A stretch of DNA of 64,000 bases from Mugil cephalus. Taxonomy: Eukaryota > Chordata > Actinopteri > Mugiliformes > Mugilidae. The notes under the pieces are model-generated. The model had not been told where the DNA came from and did no database searches. It worked only from the letters and a program-made list of their open reading frames with translations. The DNA lies in contig NC_061782.1 of NCBI RefSeq assembly GCF_022458985.1, forward strand, positions 7,085,672 to 7,149,671, given 5' to 3'. Position 1 is the first letter of the stretch. Each line of letters starts with the position of its first letter. Positions 38,787 through 51,417 of the stretch are shown here, in pieces. Both the position numbers and the translations under genes were made by a program.

Positions 38787-41700
38787 TCAGGAATCGTCGC
38801 TGGCTCGTTTGCGAGACTGGTCGCCCCTGGAAGACAAGCGGCGTAAATTAGTGATTCCGATCACTGACGTTAATCTGTCCCCGAAAACCAACGCTTAAAG
38901 AATAAACTCACCGTGGAAACCCGTTCATGGAGAGCTCCATCTGTAGCTTCTGGTCGTGAGCGGCGTAGTCCGACAGCAGAGACTCCACGGCGGGAGGGTT
39001 GATTTGGGGAATGAAGCCGGAGAAGACAGCTGGTGCTAGCTGGGCCCACTCTGAAAGAAGACCCCAGGAATAAAGTTCATCACAAGAGAATGAAAGAAAA
39101 AAAAATGTTTGTTTTATGTCAGTCTTTCAGATATATAGGTCACCTGGCCGGAGGCTGTGGAGGCCCTTGACCACGCTGGCCATTGTTGATGGCTGCACTT
39201 GAAATGGCATGGAATGAGCTTCAATGAGGAGAGCTGAAAAGAACGAGTGAATCAGAAGTTACTTGTGACATCCAGGAATAAAGTCATCTACATAGTCTAC
39301 ATCAGGGATGCTCGAAAATAACTCCAAAGTTGAATCCAGGGGGGAAGAGTCGTGAGCCAAAATGTTAAGTTTGCAGTACATTAACCTCCTGAGTTCCTGT
39401 GTCCTCATATGGGGACATTAGGTTTGTGGCAGCTTTTTCTGCTTCATTTAGACCTGTTGTACTCACAAGTGGACGTTCTAGTCTGCCATCTAGTGGTAGC
39501 AAAGGGTCAATACACGAGTCGGTGTAAATCTGTGTTTCAGCATACTCGTTCTGCGGCGGATTACGTGAAGAAAGCGAAAAAACAAAAGTTTATTTACGCT
39601 TACTAACTACTCTAGTTTGGATATGACACAAAGATTAAACAAATTCTATCTAGTAGCAATGAGATATGACGTCACTAATTAGCTTGTACTTATTTGAGGA
39701 CATTGGTACTTTACTGTTTGCAATCCCGTTTTTGCACAGTACTGGTAGTGAAATATATAGTTTTATATTTTATTACGCATTGTCAACATTGCATTTTTTT
39801 TTTTTTTTTGTCAAAAACTAGTTTCTGTCCAAAGACGATGTTTGGTTTTTATGCTTCTTAGGTCCAAATAATCCCAAATATCTTGGAGAAATGAATAATG
39901 CACTGCAAACAAAAGCTCAGGTCTCAGGACGTTAAGTTAAATATGAGTGCATGCATGTGCAAAATAAACACTATCACAAATTAATTTTGAAAAATGAATG
40001 ACACTGGTTATTGTGCTTCACATTTATGTTCAATAAATTACTGAACATTTATCTGGCTTCTTTAAACAAGAAAACTAATTGAAGCACGCTGTGCAACTTA
40101 CTAGTGCAATAAACAGGACAAAACATGCCCCCATTAATCACACAGAGTTCAATCATACAACAAACACTGCAGTGGAAGTAAAATTTAACCACATATAAGA
40201 TGTGAGAAAAACAAGAAACAAAAAAATATAAATATATAAATTTATGATGACATCTGATGTTCTAACCGTGTTTTTACGTAAGCAGCGCAACGTTGTGGTT
40301 TTGGGTGGCGTCTTTATTCATTTATCTCTTCCCTTTTTTACTTCTAAAATTGGCTCTTGGTTTAGTTATTTGAACTCTCTTCACGTTCTGTTTGTTCTTG
40401 TCCAAGAAAGAATATAATTAACATAAATTAAACACTGCACAACCAAAAGTTGGATAAGTGAAGAACTAAAACTGATAAAAATATGGTCTATGGACTTTGT
40501 CTGTGTACAGTCAATTATTCATTTGGTTTTACACTCATTCATACATTCATTTACACTTTTTCCCAATTCACTGGCACATGTCGAACGAAGGATGAAATGA
40601 TGAAATGAAACGAAGCAGCACACTCACGCATCAGTGTGTTCACATGTTTTTCTGCAACGTGATCGGCGAACAGCTTCATCAGATCCTCTCTTAAATCTCT
40701 GTTGAGCTTTGACTCGATGTAGAACTTGTTCTGAAAACATTAATAAAAGGGAAACATCAGTGAACCTGCACAAAATCAAACCGAACTTTTTATTTAAAGA
40801 ATAATAACGGCAAATGCTACCTACCAAGTATATGAATACAGGAACTATGCATTGAAGAGAGGCTGTGTATTGTGTCAGTGCAACGTTGAAGTTCTCGATA
40901 AGGTTCTCAGGTGGACTGGCCTGCAAAACATTCAAAACATTCAGATAAAAGTGACGATCTTACAGCTTCCCGTTGTGCCACACGTGATGATTTGTACTTA
41001 CTTGTAGCTGTGTGGAAACCTGCTGCAGGTGACTCGTTATTTTTGATGTCAGATCATTGTAGAGCAGCTCAGAGTGCTGCTGGCAAACACACTTGTAGAT
41101 GTAACTAGGGAAACAAAGTGACGATCAGTTCAAAGTTTATCATGTCATGTCATCACATTTCTCTCTGTGTATGTGTGGAGGTCTACTTTTAAAATCTTCA
41201 GTATGCATTGATCGTTCATATTTCTGTTAGACCAAACCATCAATTAAATATCCCCAAATGATACTCATGTGTTTGTGTAGCTGCGAATGTACTCTGTATA
41301 CACCAACTAAAATGATTAAATGACTAAAACAGTATTTTAAAATAGCTGCAAGCTCTCACATTCCCAGGTTTTTCCCCCCCTTGTTTTTCATTCTTGCCCA
41401 GTTGCACTGGACGTCGGCTTCATGGGAGCACGCAACCATTGCTTTTTAGACCAAGAGTCGACATTTAAAAGCCGTAGTCTTCTGGTTCTCTACTTGCACA
41501 TCTTTGTTAACAAAATGAACTACTTTCTCTCAGTTGTAACCATAGACTGAACCGTCTATTGTTACAACAGCGTTGTTGCTTTTGTTATTTTGCACTAATT
41601 CCTTTTTTCGTAAACCAACTGTGTGCAGTAAAAGGGGAATTATCTCATTTTTATTCAGTTAAACTCTTTTATACTGTAATTAGTTCATGGAAACAGATGT

Positions 41701-43435
41701 GTTTGACTCAAATTTTTGTCCTGCGTTTTGATATTAGATATCGGCGGTGTATTTACCTGGTTGCCCACTCCTACCCCCAACCCATAGGACCCAAAGCCCC
41801 CCCCCCCACCACACAGGACACCCTCAAAAGGCCAATGTCACAAGGGGAGACCTACACAATGGCCATAATGTTGTGATGTTATGTGTATGCTTGCTCTGTC
41901 AGCCCGTGTGAAGGGCTGCCACCACCTGCTGGTGTGGTTAGTGACTACATCTCACATGTCTAAATCTGTTTTGTTTTGTTTTTTTTTAAACTCTCAGATC
42001 AGCTGCAGTTTGAGTACCACGCAAACTGGCAAACAAATAGAAGAGAAACCACAAAGTTCACAGGTGAGCGAAATGGATCTGAAATGAAGAAATGGAACTA
42101 AAAACGCATACAGAACAATATCGCCTGCATATGAAAGGAAAGTGTGCAGAGTAACCTGTGCACGTTTGTGGACTATTTTCTCTGTGTTACAACCATAGAC
42201 TGTATAAATATAAACCTCTATACCGTCTATGGTTGCAACTCAGAACATTTCCACAGCGTGAAGCAAGAGCAGCTGCACCCTCCCAACGCTATTCTGTCTT
42301 AATATGATCCCTGAACATAGCCAAGCTCATAATATGAAACATATTTCCTGTGCAATTTCTTTTTAAGACTTTTTTTCTCTCTCTCTATCTCTTTCACACC
42401 CCCAGGGTTATGAAGGACTTGGAATGACGCCTCACTGAAAAGTTCCAGGTTTTGCAATATGTGTGTAAAAGTTTTAAAACCAGTGGCAAATCAATTTACT
42501 TTGGGGTTATCGGAAATACTAATGCATGCGTGCAAATGTATCATCTACCTCTAGTTCTTCTAACGTTAATGAAGTTATAGCTCCTGCACAAAGACATCTG
42601 TATAATATGTTCATAGTACCTCAATCAGTCACACTATTCATGCTACATGCTGCTTATTGCACCTCTGGTTAGATGCTAAACTGCATTTCGTTGCTCTGTA
42701 CCTGAATCTAATCAAATATGGCACCTTTACGGAGGTGAGGACAGTAGGAAAAAACAGTTCCACTTCTAGTGCGTGTGTGTTTTTGTTTGTTTTTTTTAGC
42801 TGCAGCATTGACATGTTCAGTCTCACCTGTATATCTGTGCATAAGAAACGGAGATGTGATCTGTGGGATTCTGAATCAGCAGGCGGTCAATTGCTTTCTC
42901 CAGGTTGGGCCAGTGGTTTTTCCGGTAGTCTTCTACTGCCATTGCATTCAGAACTGAGCGAAAAGGAGAAAAGACAGCGGGGTCGGATCTTGTTTAAAGG
43001 GCCGGGGAGCATCTCTCTGCACACGCAGGAGTAATAAAACCAGAAGCACCAGAGGCTGAGCTGCTGAGTAACCACAGGATGTCGGGCCCTGAACCCGCTT
43101 CAAGTGCACTTACGGAACTTGGAAGTAGAATCGAGGGTGAATTTTCCTTCGACAGCGGCTGGTGGAGCCGTGAAGTCGGTCTCGCTCACTTCGCTGCTCT
43201 CGCTGCCCGTGTCCGAGTCCATGAACTTTGACCGGCCGGTGCCACCGGGCCGTGGTTTCCCCTGTCGAGTGCCCGGTTCTCCGCCCGGCACCGCAGGACA
43301 AACGGGCTGCGGGACCGTCGTTACATCCGAGAGTTGGCTGCTAAGATACGTGCGGACCTTCCCGCTGCCGCTCGCACAATAGTTGTGATTATGGTCGTCC
43401 TTTACGTCCAAGCTGTCATCTTCCATCGCCTCCAT
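38787..43435 (-). CDS. cacul1: CDK2-associated cullin-domain protein 1
   Basis: Cullin-homology protein reported to associate with CDK2 and to affect G1/S progression and the antioxidant response. Eight exons 5' to 3': 43114-43435, 42827-42953, 41002-41104, 40825-40920, 40628-40730, 39144-39233, 38912-39050, 38787-38826. They give 339 residues (human about 369). The first about 107 residues are an acidic/Ser-rich disordered region unlike mammals in sequence. From [20 protein letters not shown] onward the match is strong: [57 protein letters not shown] and the tail [17 protein letters not shown]. The protein ends earlier than human. The donor of exon 39144-39233 (GTGACC) is weak but its reading frame is required. 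Confidence 0.93.
41533..41568. repeat. Foldback mini-element (15-bp arms)
   Basis: GTTGTAACCATAGAC and its imperfect inverted copy GTCTATTGTTACAAC are separated by six bases. It looks like the fused ends of a deleted inverted-repeat element, inside a cacul1 intron. Confidence 0.6.
41762..41877 (-). mobile_element. Tc1/mariner-type element, partial antisense copy
   Basis: Read on the minus strand, this matches the left third of copies 1 and 2: ACATTATGGCC, GTGTAGGTCTCCCCTTGTG, GTGTCCTG and a G-run followed by CTTTGGGTCCTATGGGTT. Truncated at both sides. Confidence 0.65.
42187..42238. repeat. Foldback mini-element related to 41533-41568
   Basis: TTACAACCATAGAC and GTCTATGGTTGCAA form inverted arms round a 24-base AT-rich centre. 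It shares the CAACCATAGAC terminus with the element 650 bp upstream. Confidence 0.6.
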
Positions 43436-44058
43436 TTTAACAATCGGTCGCTAAATAAACATTTCGATTAGGGATAATAATAATAATAAAAAAAAAAGCA
43501 ACTGTCAGACGTCTTCGGTGGTGGTGTTCATCTCCTTCTGCTGTTGTTAACTGAATTTGTGTTTTTACGACACGTCGTATCACAGGACGGCTGAGAGAAA
43601 ACTGGGAAATGTAGTTCCAAGGATTTTGACTAAATTCACCCCCCTCTCTACGCCTTGGTTATATTAATTATATGTTTTTCATCTGAACCGTTTATCTACA
43701 CACTAGATACAATAAACCGAGTGTTTACAGATACAACTACATTGACAACACAGCTTTATTTTAACGAGAAACTTTATTACACATGCGCAGGAGGCGTCAA
43801 CGGTATTGCCATTAGATTTTTAATTTTGCGTCAATTACCCGACACGTTATCCTTTATTTTTTTTTTTTATTTTTCTTTCTCCATACAGACACTTTCTTAT
43901 AATATAAAATGTAGAAATATGGCTTACTTTACTTTAATTACGCACTGAAAAAAACGGGTGTGCACAGCTGTTTTTTTAAATTCATAAAATACATACAATG
44001 TTGTAAATTATTTCTAATGTGGTTATTTCAAATTATTTCAAGGCGTTTGGGTTTATGG

Positions 44059-44366
44059 GTTGATCAGTTTGGGATCTAGTGAATTTGAAGGCCAGGTCAA
44101 AAACCATGTGCTGTTTTTTTTTTTTTTTTGTTTTTTAAGTATTTCCTAAATCGTTTTACTGTGTGTGTGTGTCTGTGTCAGGCTGCATCCTGCTGGGGAT
44201 GGGGGTACCTGGTTCTGGTCTAGGTGTGTGCTACATGTCTAAGCAACATCCACATGAACGAATGCCAGGTCTGAAAGTTTCCCAGCAGAACACTGAACAG
44301 TCTCAAAATGGTGAACGTTATTTACCTCGCCTTTCAATGGTCATAATGTTGTGGCTGATTGATGTA
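44059..44366 (+). mobile_element. Tc1/mariner-type element, copy 3 (5'-truncated)
   Basis: Matches copy 2 from TTGATCAGTTTGGGATCTAG to the right terminus GTTGTGGCTGATTGATGTA. The next about 95 bp (44367-44460) match the 95 bp after copy 2, including AGCTGGAGACAATGCAGCAC. Confidence 0.75.
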
Positions 44367-44460
44367 TGTGAATGTATACATGTAAAAAGCTGGAGACAAT
44401 GCAGCACAGTCACTGGTTAATATAAATTAGAAATCATCTTTAGAAGTGTAAAAACCTAAA

Positions 44461-44556
44461 AGTTTCCCAGCAGAACACTGAATTGTCACAAGATGATCAG
44501 CGTTATTAACTTCACCTGTCAGTGGTTTTAATTTTGTGGCTGATCGTTGTGTATCT
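44461..44556 (+). mobile_element. Tc1/mariner-type element, copy 4 (right end only)
   Basis: Begins at the internal GTTTCCCAGCAGAACACTGA and runs to GTTTTAATTTTGTGGCTGAT plus terminus. It follows directly on the sequence shared by copies 2 and 3. Confidence 0.7.
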
Positions 44557-44787
44557 TTTCACGACTAATTAACATACACAGTAAAGAAAAAAATAAATAA
44601 ATTCATAATGGCTTTTATGGTGAAATGTTTCACTGTGTGTGACTCGGTGCTCAGAGGCACCAGGTGGCGCTATAGTCCCACCTGCACCATGCAATAAAAC
44701 ATATTGATGCGTTTGCACAGAAATAACTGAATGGTCAGTGCTTTTCATTCTTTTTTCTTTTTTTACTGAGAATCCCAGGAGAGATAA

Positions 44788-44791
44788 CAAC

Positions 44792-44823
<32 letters not shown>
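44788..44823. repeat. (AAT)n microsatellite
   Basis: About eleven tandem AAT/TAA units next to the sirt1 3' flank. Confidence 0.9.
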
Positions 44824-44825
<2 letters not shown>

Positions 44826-44859
44826 TAAAAATTTCTCATTTCCTTAAACCGTAAACAAA

Positions 44860-45960
44860 ACATCACCTTGTAAATGGCATTGTGAATTACGTCGGTGTAG
44901 ACACGTATCTGGCACAATCGCTCGAACACGTCTACATGTCAACACTTTATCTTTACAGGCAGCGGAACCCTTTATCATCTATGAAGGGTGACATGGGCAA
45001 CAAAAACTGGTTTTATAATAAGGAGGGGGGGGAGAAAAAAAGTGCCATTTTTCAATGTGAATATATTCCTAAGGCTTAATATTACAACTCAGTATAACTT
45101 TGTACAGATATAAACTATCATCTACCCTTTGATGAGTATGTCTCACATCAGAGTACAAAAATAAGAGACTTGACCATAAAAAGTAGCTGCCACATGTCAG
45201 AAGGAACACCTTGTCAATTTTTTTTTTTTTTTTTTTTTTTTCCAAGATCTAAATGACAGGTTAAACATACAGAGCTTATGACAAAGAAGGAGCGCGCTGA
45301 TAAAGCGTTCTTTGGTCTAAAATTAAAGAGTACTGTTCCTTTTTTTTACGAGAGAGAGCACAACTGAACTTTCTACATCGCGGGTCAAACAATGTGTTCA
45401 AGTAAACCATGTGAAGATTTATCCATGTGTCTGAAACTCATAGTACCTATTTATCAGAGCAGTAGGCTTTCGTATTTACTTGCCTCAACGGTAACACAAA
45501 TTAACTCTAAAGCACATCATTAGACCACAGCTGACGTCACACTATGGACCGAGTTAAACGTGTGAAATCTTTACTCTGTGATGACTGCGACTGGAGAATT
45601 AAAGCTTAACCTAGTGTTGCGTTCGTGGTGCGCCACGGTAGACGAGAGCAACAGCTACATTTCTGAAAACGTGTAGGCAAAATGAGATGAAAATATGGGA
45701 AGAAGTCTTTAAGAAGGAGGAGAAAATACATCTACTGCATTCTATTTAGTAAATAGTTTACAATATGTAGTTTCAGACACAATGCATGTGACCAAACTGG
45801 GCACGGAAAGAGAAACGAGGAGGGTAAAATAAACCTGCTGCATACTCGCACAAAGGTGTCACGCAATTTCAACTTTATGAAAATAATAGTAAGGATGATG
45901 AGTCAAATATATATATATATATAAAGACAATTAGTGCTTCGTCGGCTGGGTACTTTACAT
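44860..45960 (-). other. sirt1: Likely sirt1 3' untranslated region
   Basis: Non-coding sequence after the sirt1 stop with long T/A runs, including a poly-T tract at about 45218-45241. I could not pick a single convincing minus-strand polyadenylation signal, so the end is uncertain. Confidence 0.35.
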
Positions 45961-47534
45961 TTAAAGGTGTGTGGTGCTCTGAGTCTTTTCAGAAGTTTTG
46001 TCCGTCTGCACGCTTGGTGCCGCCTCATTGTCTAAAGTGTGTTGCGTTGTGTCTCTGAGGCATGTGTCTCCGTCGGCGGCCGGCTCGCCAGCGTCCTCCG
46101 GCTCGCTGTCGTCCTCCTCCGGCCCCTCGCCGCTGCATTCCGACTCCTCGCTGTCACTCGCGCAGGAGCTCGACGTCTCGTCTTCGGAGTCAGAATAAAC
46201 CTCGGCCCCGTGGAAGATATAGTGATTTGGTGCTTGAAACAGGTACTGGCCCGCTGCGGAAAACAACAGAGGAGTCTGTCATGTCTATCATCTATTTTTG
46301 TTTCACTGCCCATTATACAACGAACTGAGGACAACAGTCTTAGAAAAAGTTCAGGGAAAGAATCACGATTTATTTTGGATGTCTGAGTACGATATGTTAA
46401 GTTGGTTCTTCAAGGACTAGATTTATGTTTTATAATAATACTGAAAAATCATGGACATGAAGACAGAAAATGCTGTATTCCACATAAGTATACAATATTC
46501 TATTGTGGTTTTGTTTATTCTGTGTACTTTTTTTGTTGTTGTTTGAGTTGATGAAGGAATAAGATTTGTTCTTTTTCTTCTTGTCATCTTTGAATTATTT
46601 AAATGTTTATTGTATAGTGTCTTGTAAGCTGGGCACAATAATGCACATGACACAACATAAACAAATAAATCAATCATCTATTATTTTTCAATGGATATAT
46701 GTATGTGGTATATTTAAAAGTGTACGTTTATATAGATATTAATGTATGTGTTATATATTTATATGGACGTTTATATAGAATAAATGACCATATAAACTCA
46801 GGAATAGTTAAAAACAGGTAGGAATTAAAAAAATGTACAAATGGTTACATGTTTTTATATATATTTTTGAAATAAATTAATTCTTGCATTCATTGATGAA
46901 ACTGCCGTTGTGTTTCTGTTTATGTGTATCTGTGGGCTCTGAATGAGATGCAGCATGAAAAGGGCATAAAAACGTAAAGGTTTAGTCAGTGGATGTGTTA
47001 CCACATGTGAAATACCTCAAAAATAATATGAGGAGCTCTGTTCTGGTTACCTCTCATTATTAGAGTAATTACAGTCACTGAATGTTTTTGTGTGTGCATA
47101 TTATGCAGAGTGATATAGACTGTTATTTCAGGACTATATTACATAAGACTGTCAGTATGGATTATGATTTTCTTGTGATTTTATTTTATGTGGATCCCAG
47201 GAAGAACACCTGTCGCCTCAGGTAAGAGCTAACGGGGATGTGAATAAACTAAACCTCTATTTGAAGCTTACCCTCAAGCCGTTTACTGATTGGACTTCTG
47301 TTGATTCGACTCATCCAGCATCGTCTACGAAATTCAAGATTTGAGGTTTGGCTCTTTAGTTCGGCTGCCTCCTCTTTTGGCGAGTCCTCTGCTGGTAACT
47401 CTGGAGATTCGCCCGCCTCCTCCTTTGGACACTGAGCGTTTGGACAAGGCTCTTGAGGTGTAACATTGTTATCAGCAGTCTCTGTGACATTCAGACTTTC
47501 CGTCTCCTCTGAAGGCAAGTTTACTGAGTCCGTG

Positions 47535-47565
<31 letters not shown>

Positions 47566-50500
47566 CCTCCTCTTCCTCTTCCTCCTGAGCTGCGTCGCTG
47601 GAAGCAGGCAAGGCCTCACTTGGTGGCTGTTCTGGTAACCGCGGAGGTTTCTCTGTGATCTCATTGAGTCTTACAGTGTTGTAGCAGAGCTGCTCAAAGT
47701 CTCCCCCGAGTCGATGGCAGAGCTCGTTGACGATGACGTCGCAGTCCCCCAGCAGCTCCACGTCGAAGTTGAGGTGAGGCAGCTGCTCCCTATTGATCAG
47801 AACCTGAGGCACTTCATGAGGAATGGAGTCTGGATGAAGACGCATGAGGGGGGAAAGAAAAAATACAAACTGAAACATCACCAGACTTAATGCACACACA
47901 AAGATACATCATGCAGAGACGATAGAAACACACGTACTTGGGATGAGGGCAACTGGTCGAACTTTAAGCGAAGAGCCGATAACAATGAGGAGGTCCACCT
48001 CGTCTTTGTCCTGCTTCATTGCTCTGTGGAACATTTCTGGAAGGTTCTCCCCAAAGAAGACGATGTCAGGTTTCATGATTGCCAGGGGAATATCTGGACA
48101 CCGTGGACAATGTGGGACAACCTGCAGGATTTAATTTACTTTATTAGCATTACAGGAAAATATTATCTCTAAGGAATGGTAGGGCGCACTTATTTCAAAC
48201 AGCAGGGGTTATAGGGAGCTGTACAGTTTTGATTTACTTTAATGATTACCTTGCTGAATACACTGATAGATGATGCAAAACCTTTGGGAAGATATTTATT
48301 TTCTGCCCAAGATTCTACTGGAGCTGAAAAGCCCTCGTTAGAGCTCAATTAGGAAATTATCTACTTCAACTACTGCTGCAAACCCAATATAATATGTGTA
48401 GACAGACTTTTAATTTAGATCAGTGAATCCGCTACGAGCATTATTTGCAGTGTGTTAATGAGGACGACCCGTCCAAGAATCACAGAAATTGACTGATTAA
48501 CTCCTATATGTTCGGGCAACACTGATTAATACTAAGTCAACAAGGATTTGTCAAAGCAGGAAAAACACAGGAGAGCAGTTGTGTATATTTTTGGTTAAAC
48601 TGTGTATTGGGTCTGTCTTGTTACACACAGAAAATGTACACCAGTGAATCTCTTTGCACTCAGCAGTGTTCTTCACTGGAGGCTACTTGTTAAGATGGAT
48701 TTTTCATGCAAATGCCACAACCTGAAAATAGGTTAGCGATACTGGACTAGAAAGTCTGTTGCATCAGATCATTTACATCCTAATTAAATAGGCACATGAC
48801 GCCTTTCTGATTAAAACAGGTGAGTGTGATGTAGCAATATCCATGTAAATGTCCTCCCCTGGCTCTGTTTGGAATGAATAAATACCTGGTTAAAGATGTC
48901 TTCCCTCACAGCCTCACAATCCACTTTGTGTTTACAGACGAGACAGGACGCGGTGGCAAACGACCCTGGAATGAAACGAATATTAATGACTTATCGCCAA
49001 CGTCTCGGACGGGTCCTGCGTAACTGAGAGCCATATATTAGCCGCATCGCTCACCGTGACACTGGATGATCCGCTGAACTCCGGCCACTTGTTCTAACGT
49101 GTCGATGTTTTGAGTGTAATTTCGCAGGAGCTTCTCCTGTTTGTCCAGCATAGATATAAATCTGTGGCAGGGCGAAGGTTGGAACTGACCGGGGTAGATC
49201 TCCTGCAACAAAGAGGAGTCATTCAACGCTTTTGTCACAATCATGCATTTCAAAACTTTCTTCAACATGTTCTCTGGAAGCAAAAAAAAAATACTAACAT
49301 CAGAAAAATAAAAAGCTGAATTGTTGTGTCTCCACAGTTTGTTCTGTATTGCAATAAGTGTGAAAGTCCTGTCTGGTCGTTGATGTATAAACAGTCTATT
49401 TCTCCCATTTTTCTCGACATTGTGCTTTTTGGATCCTTATCTTACGAGTCAGTTGCTCCATAACATGTATTTCAGTCACAATTTTTAGCCAGTCATTTTG
49501 CGTTGGTGGGCCTCGCTTCTACCACATCCTCTGGATTGGTTTCTTACAGGCTGCTTTCAAGATTTTCAGTAAATATCTGTTTTCTTTTAACACATTTCCT
49601 ATTATACTGCCTAAATAAGGAACATCTTTATTTAAAAAAAATATCTTTCTGAATACACAAACACAGGTGTGACATTTTAATGCAAAACTTACACTAATAC
49701 AGCCCAATAGTCACAACCTGCTTCCTGTCGTACACTGACTGCAAGTCAATTTGTTGAAGCCTTTGCAGAGACATCTTTTGAGAAATTGTGAGCACTCTTA
49801 AAAAAAAAGGTGGCTTAACACTCACTGTAAACTAATAAATGAATGTGCAGATCATCAAATCAAGTGCATGCTACCTTGTAGTAGAAAATAAAGGTCAAAA
49901 CGGGTAATCATCTCAGTTTTTGCTTATTGTCAAGTGTTTAAAAAACGCACAACGGACGCGACAAACAAACCTTGGCAAATTTGAAAAAGGGTCTGGGGTC
50001 CCGTCTGAAGTACTCGATGTCAAACATAGCTTGAGGATCTGGAAGATCTGGAAAATCTACAGCGAGCCGTGCATAAATTCCATCCCTGGACCGAAAGTCT
50101 GGTATTCCACACGAAACCGAAACCTACGAAAAAACAAAAAAAAGACAAAAATACGCATAAGCTTTCTGGTTTACCAGGAAGAAAGTTGCTACTGCATTTT
50201 GGATAAAAACCATTAAAGTTGTGAAGTCGTACCCCAGCACCAGTCAACACGAGGATCCTTTTGCTTTCATGGAGTAGCCTGACCACGTCTTCTAAGGTGT
50301 TTATGTCTTTCCGCTTCTTCCTCTTTGGAGGTTCAGAGATGTTGATGATGATCTGCCACAATGTCATGTCGTCTAAATCTGGCGGGAGCACAGTCTCGGG
50401 CAGCAAGTCCCTCAGGATGGCCCTGGGGTCGGTCTCTCTGATATGCTGCTGGATGAAACTGTAGGAACCTGGGCAACAACACAACAACTCGACGTGACTT

Positions 50501-51417
50501 GTTTTGCCAAAATGAGCATGCTGTGCCTCTGCCTAGTGTCTAAATGTGGTTAGCACTGGCTGCAGGGTTTTGAGGCTGCTCAAATTCTCACCTATTTGCG
50601 GCTGGGGGGTCCAGTCGCTGGAGCTTGCATGTGAGGATCTGTCATCGTCCTCGTTGATGTGGTCCGGTGTGACAGCCAGGCCATTGGAGGGAAGATCATC
50701 GTGGCCAAGAAAATCTGTGCAGCAGGTATAAGAAAGAAGATCGGAGCTCAAACTCAGTGTGGAAAGAGACACAAGCTAATAAATGCTACGCTGCTATCCA
50801 AAGTTTAGTGGCGTTCACGTTAATTAGACAAATCAGTCTTCTCTTTCTTTTTTAGCTTTAAATAAAGAAAAAGTTGCAGACTTGAGAAGTGCATATCGGC
50901 AAACACGCACACATTGTTGCAGGAGTTATTAATATTAGCTCGCATATTAACTTGTTTAACGCTGTGAAAGCTAGCTCGCCGGTTAAGTTGGTAAAACAAA
51001 ACAGAAGCCACTTTAACTCCTGCAAATACTTTCACGCTAAAAAGTTAAACCTCCGTCTCTTTTCATACCTGCACTCTCCTCCTCGGTCGCACCAAAGACA
51101 GAGCTGTCCGCTAGCTTCCCTACTGGTCTGTGGGGCTCGGAGACCAACAGTCTCAGTCCATTGTTGTCTCCGCCTAGCGCCGCTGGGGCCTCTTCTACCG
51201 CCATCACCGGCTTCGCTTCCTTCTCCGATGGCTGCGCACAATTCACCGCCGCCTCCCGGCTCTCCGTAACCGCGGAGACGCACGAAAACGGGCCCGCTTC
51301 GGCGACCCTGAATCCGTAGTCGTTCGCCGGACTGATTTTCGACCTTTTCGCGGCCGGTTCGTCCATATCGGAGGCTCCCGAAAAGGCCGTTCCGAGACTG
51401 TTCTCTCCGTCCGCCAT
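45961..51417 (-). CDS. sirt1: Sirtuin 1, NAD-dependent protein deacetylase
   Basis: Nuclear class I sirtuin that removes acetyl groups from histones, p53, FOXO and PGC-1alpha while consuming NAD. Nine exons 5' to 3': 51069-51417, 50592-50714, 50233-50468, 49971-50123, 49055-49202, 48886-48965, 47938-48121, 47272-47829, 45961-46253. They give 707 residues (human 747). The pre-domain ends in [17 protein letters not shown]. The basic nuclear signal PPKRKKRKD precedes the NAD-fold motif [32 protein letters not shown] leads to catalytic His336 in QCHG. Zinc cysteines are C344, C347, C368 and C371, all offset by 27 from human. The C-terminal activating segment ([20 protein letters not shown]) is kept. 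A 7-Glu/8-Gln tract sits in the disordered C-terminal region. Confidence 0.97.

Larger units (their letters stand above)
43436..44860. other. Intergenic DNA between cacul1 and sirt1
   Basis: cacul1 promoter and 5' leader, then mostly repeat DNA (Tc1-type copies 3 and 4, an AAT microsatellite at 44788-44823). I see no gene. Confidence 0.5.
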
